A stretch of DNA of 14,268 nucleotides from Deltaproteobacteria bacterium (GTDB taxonomy: Bacteria > Desulfobacterota > Desulfobacteria > Desulfobacterales > C00003060): positions 1 through 14,268 of the forward strand of contig JAFDGP010000076.1 of assembly GCA_019309245.1 (NCBI GenBank), written 5' to 3'. The notes beneath the pieces are model-generated. The model was not told the origin of the DNA, did not search any database, and saw nothing but the letters and a program-made list of their open reading frames with translations. Each line of letters starts with the position of its first letter. Position 1 is the first letter of the stretch. Positions 12,743 through 14,268 of the stretch are shown piece after piece. The position numbers and the translations under genes were made by a program.

Positions 12743-14083
12743 ATGAACAAGCCCAGGATCCTGTTGGTTGATGATAATGAATCCTTTCTTGAGCTCTTCC
12801 TCTCGCTCGACGAGGCGGCAGCGTTTGACATCACCGCATTGCCGTCGGCCGAAAAGGCGCTGGATACATTGGAACGACAGTCCATGGATCTTGTGATCTG
12901 TGATGTTCAGATGCCCCACATGAACGGCATTGAACTGTTCCACAGGGTTCAGGACCGGTTTTCGGACGTCCCCGTCATTTTGATTACGGCTTTTGGATCA
13001 ACAGAGCAGGCCATTCAGGCCGTCAAAGAGGGCGCCTTCCACTATTTCGAAAAACCGCTTCATGACAAGATGGATCTTTTCTGGGCGACCGTCCGGGAAG
13101 CTCTGGCCAAAAGGCAGATACTCAAAGAAATTTCCACCCTGCTCCGGGAAAGGTCCATGAGGACGGGGACGCCCCCGACCATCATCGCGCAGTCCAAGGG
13201 CATGAAAAAGCTGTTAGGCACTGTCCGTGACGTGGCTCCGTTGCCTGTGACCACGCTGATCACCGGTGAAACTGGAACCGGTAAAGAGCTCGTAGCCCGG
13301 GCCATTCACCAAATGGGCGACCGAAAGGACCATCCCTTTGTAGCGGTCAACTGCACGGAGTTTGCGGCAGGCATTCTGGAAAGCGAACTATTCGGACATG
13401 AAAAGGGCTCGTTTACCGGTGCGGTGGACCGCAAAATCGGCCTTTTCGATGTCGCCCACAAAGGGATTCTTTTTCTCGACGAAATCGGCGAGGCAAGCCC
13501 TGCGTTTCAGGCAAAGCTGTTGAGGGTGCTGGAAACAAAGACATTCATGCGGGTTGGAGGAACGACCCCGATCTATTCGGATTTTCGCCTGATTGCTGCA
13601 ACCAATCGTAATCTTCAAGAGGAGGTCTCCACCGGAGGGTTTCGGCAAGACCTTTTTTATCGTCTCAACGTCTGCACCATCGAAATCCCTCCATTGAGGG
13701 ACCGCCGCGAAGACATCCCGCCCATTGCTGATTTTTATCTGAAAAGATTCTGCAATACCTATGGAAAACCCATTGAAGGTTTTTCCACGAACGCCGCGCT
13801 GTGGCTGAGGCAGTATGATTGGCCGGGCAATGTGCGGGAGTTGATCAATGTGGTAGAGCGTGGCGTGATCACCTGCCGGGGCAACCGGATCACCACCCGA
13901 CACCTTCCTTTTAACATGGAAGGGGCCGGTCCTCTGTCCGACCTGAATTTGAAAGACGTGGAAAGGTATGTCATTAGCATGGCTATGAAGCGGGCTCACA
14001 ACAACAAGACCAAGGCCGCTGAATTGCTGGGAATCAGCCGAAAGACGCTGATCGAAAAGGTGAAGGCATACGGAATCACATGA
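12743..14083 (+). CDS. NtrC-family sigma54-dependent response regulator (REC-AAA+-HTH)
   Basis: This 446-aa protein has the three-part design of enhancer-binding response regulators. The receiver domain (1 to about 120) has D10, D11, the phospho-acceptor D54, T82 and K104, so it looks competent for phosphorylation. The AAA+ domain (about 145-385) has Walker A GETGTGKE at 175-182, the sigma54 contact loop as GSFTGA at 222-227 (Ala to Ser against GAFTGA, Phe and Thr kept), Walker B LFLDEIGE, and the arginine-rich FRQDLFYRLNV and WPGNVREL motifs. A Fis-type HTH (about 405-446, KTKAAELLGISRKTLIEKVK) closes the protein. No cognate histidine kinase is in the window. Its own upstream region carries a sigma54 promoter with activator dyads (11028-11183), so autoregulation is plausible. 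The start lacks a clear ribosome site and sits against a nested hairpin. Confidence 0.96.
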   Translation: MNKPRILLVDDNESFLELFLSLDEAAAFDITALPSAEKALDTLERQSMDLVICDVQMPHMNGIELFHRVQDRFSDVPVILITAFGSTEQAIQAVKEGAFHYFEKPLHDKMDLFWATVREALAKRQILKEISTLLRERSMRTGTPPTIIAQSKGMKKLLGTVRDVAPLPVTTLITGETGTGKELVARAIHQMGDRKDHPFVAVNCTEFAAGILESELFGHEKGSFTGAVDRKIGLFDVAHKGILFLDEIGEASPAFQAKLLRVLETKTFMRVGGTTPIYSDFRLIAATNRNLQEEVSTGGFRQDLFYRLNVCTIEIPPLRDRREDIPPIADFYLKRFCNTYGKPIEGFSTNAALWLRQYDWPGNVRELINVVERGVITCRGNRITTRHLPFNMEGAGPLSDLNLKDVERYVISMAMKRAHNNKTKAAELLGISRKTLIEKVKAYGIT

Positions 14084-14154
14084 GGAATCAGCCATCACCA
14101 ATAAAACTAAATAGTATGAGAAAACGGAATGGCGTTGTCAATCTTCACCGGAAG

Positions 14155-14268
14155 ACCCGGATCCACCGGTTGCCGAGTTTGCCGGAGATGCGAGGCGGTG
14201 GGCGTGCCGACGTACTGTTGTACTTCAAGCGCCCACCAACAAAGCAGATCCGGTAAAATCGGCATCCC
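14155..14268 (-). repeat. Long dispersed repeat, right copy (inverted relative to 9038-9152)
   Basis: The reverse complement of these 114 nt matches 9038-9152 apart from one short patch with a 1-nt length difference. The copy continues to the window edge, so its full length is not visible. It starts about 70 nt after the stop of the response regulator; nothing else is recognised in 14084-14154. Confidence 0.85.

Overview
The window looks like a chromosomal segment of an anaerobic Desulfobacterota-type bacterium (a sulfate-reducing or syntrophic 'deltaproteobacterium'). This is inferred from four things seen together: a selenocysteine elongation factor (SelB), a tungsten-type aldehyde:ferredoxin oxidoreductase (AOR) with its own ubiquitin-like/E1-like partner genes, a sigma54 regulator with a matching promoter, and abundant short dispersed palindromic repeats. 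No taxonomic marker gene is present, so the assignment is only a family-level guess.

Layout. Positions 1-2530 hold a minus-strand operon: a small two-helix membrane protein, selB (TTG start, overlapping its upstream neighbour), and the N-terminus of a single-helix membrane protein that runs off the left edge. A sigma70-like promoter and two strong tandem hairpins lie ahead of it. tRNA-His(GTG) and tRNA-Arg(TCG) follow at 2708-2873 on the plus strand, then a terminator-like hairpin and the decayed C-terminal end of a DUF4143-type ATPase gene.

Positions 3184-8579 (plus) carry a metabolic and RNA-related block: AOR; two MoaD/ThiS-like beta-grasp proteins, of which only the second ends in Gly-Gly; a HesA/MoeB/ThiF-like adenylyltransferase; and a 653-residue fusion of a Clp1-like P-loop kinase to a complete RNase Z-like metallo-beta-lactamase domain. 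The fusion is the most unusual gene here and suggests one polypeptide acting on both kinds of RNA end. A 57-residue Cys-rich minus-strand gene lies downstream.

Positions 8880-9152 are a repeat island. One repeat of about 115 bp recurs in inverted orientation at the right edge (14155-14268), so the two copies bracket 9153-14154. The bracketed segment is a signalling block: a PilZ protein flanked by two small paralogues that resemble the end of a histidine-kinase ATPase domain, then a sigma54 promoter with two upstream dyads and an IHF-like site, a structured leader with a 31-codon ORF, an HDOD protein, and an NtrC-type response regulator. The simplest reading is that the regulator, or a relative, acts at the sigma54 promoter and so controls its own operon. 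No CRISPR array, rRNA, integrase or transposase gene was seen.
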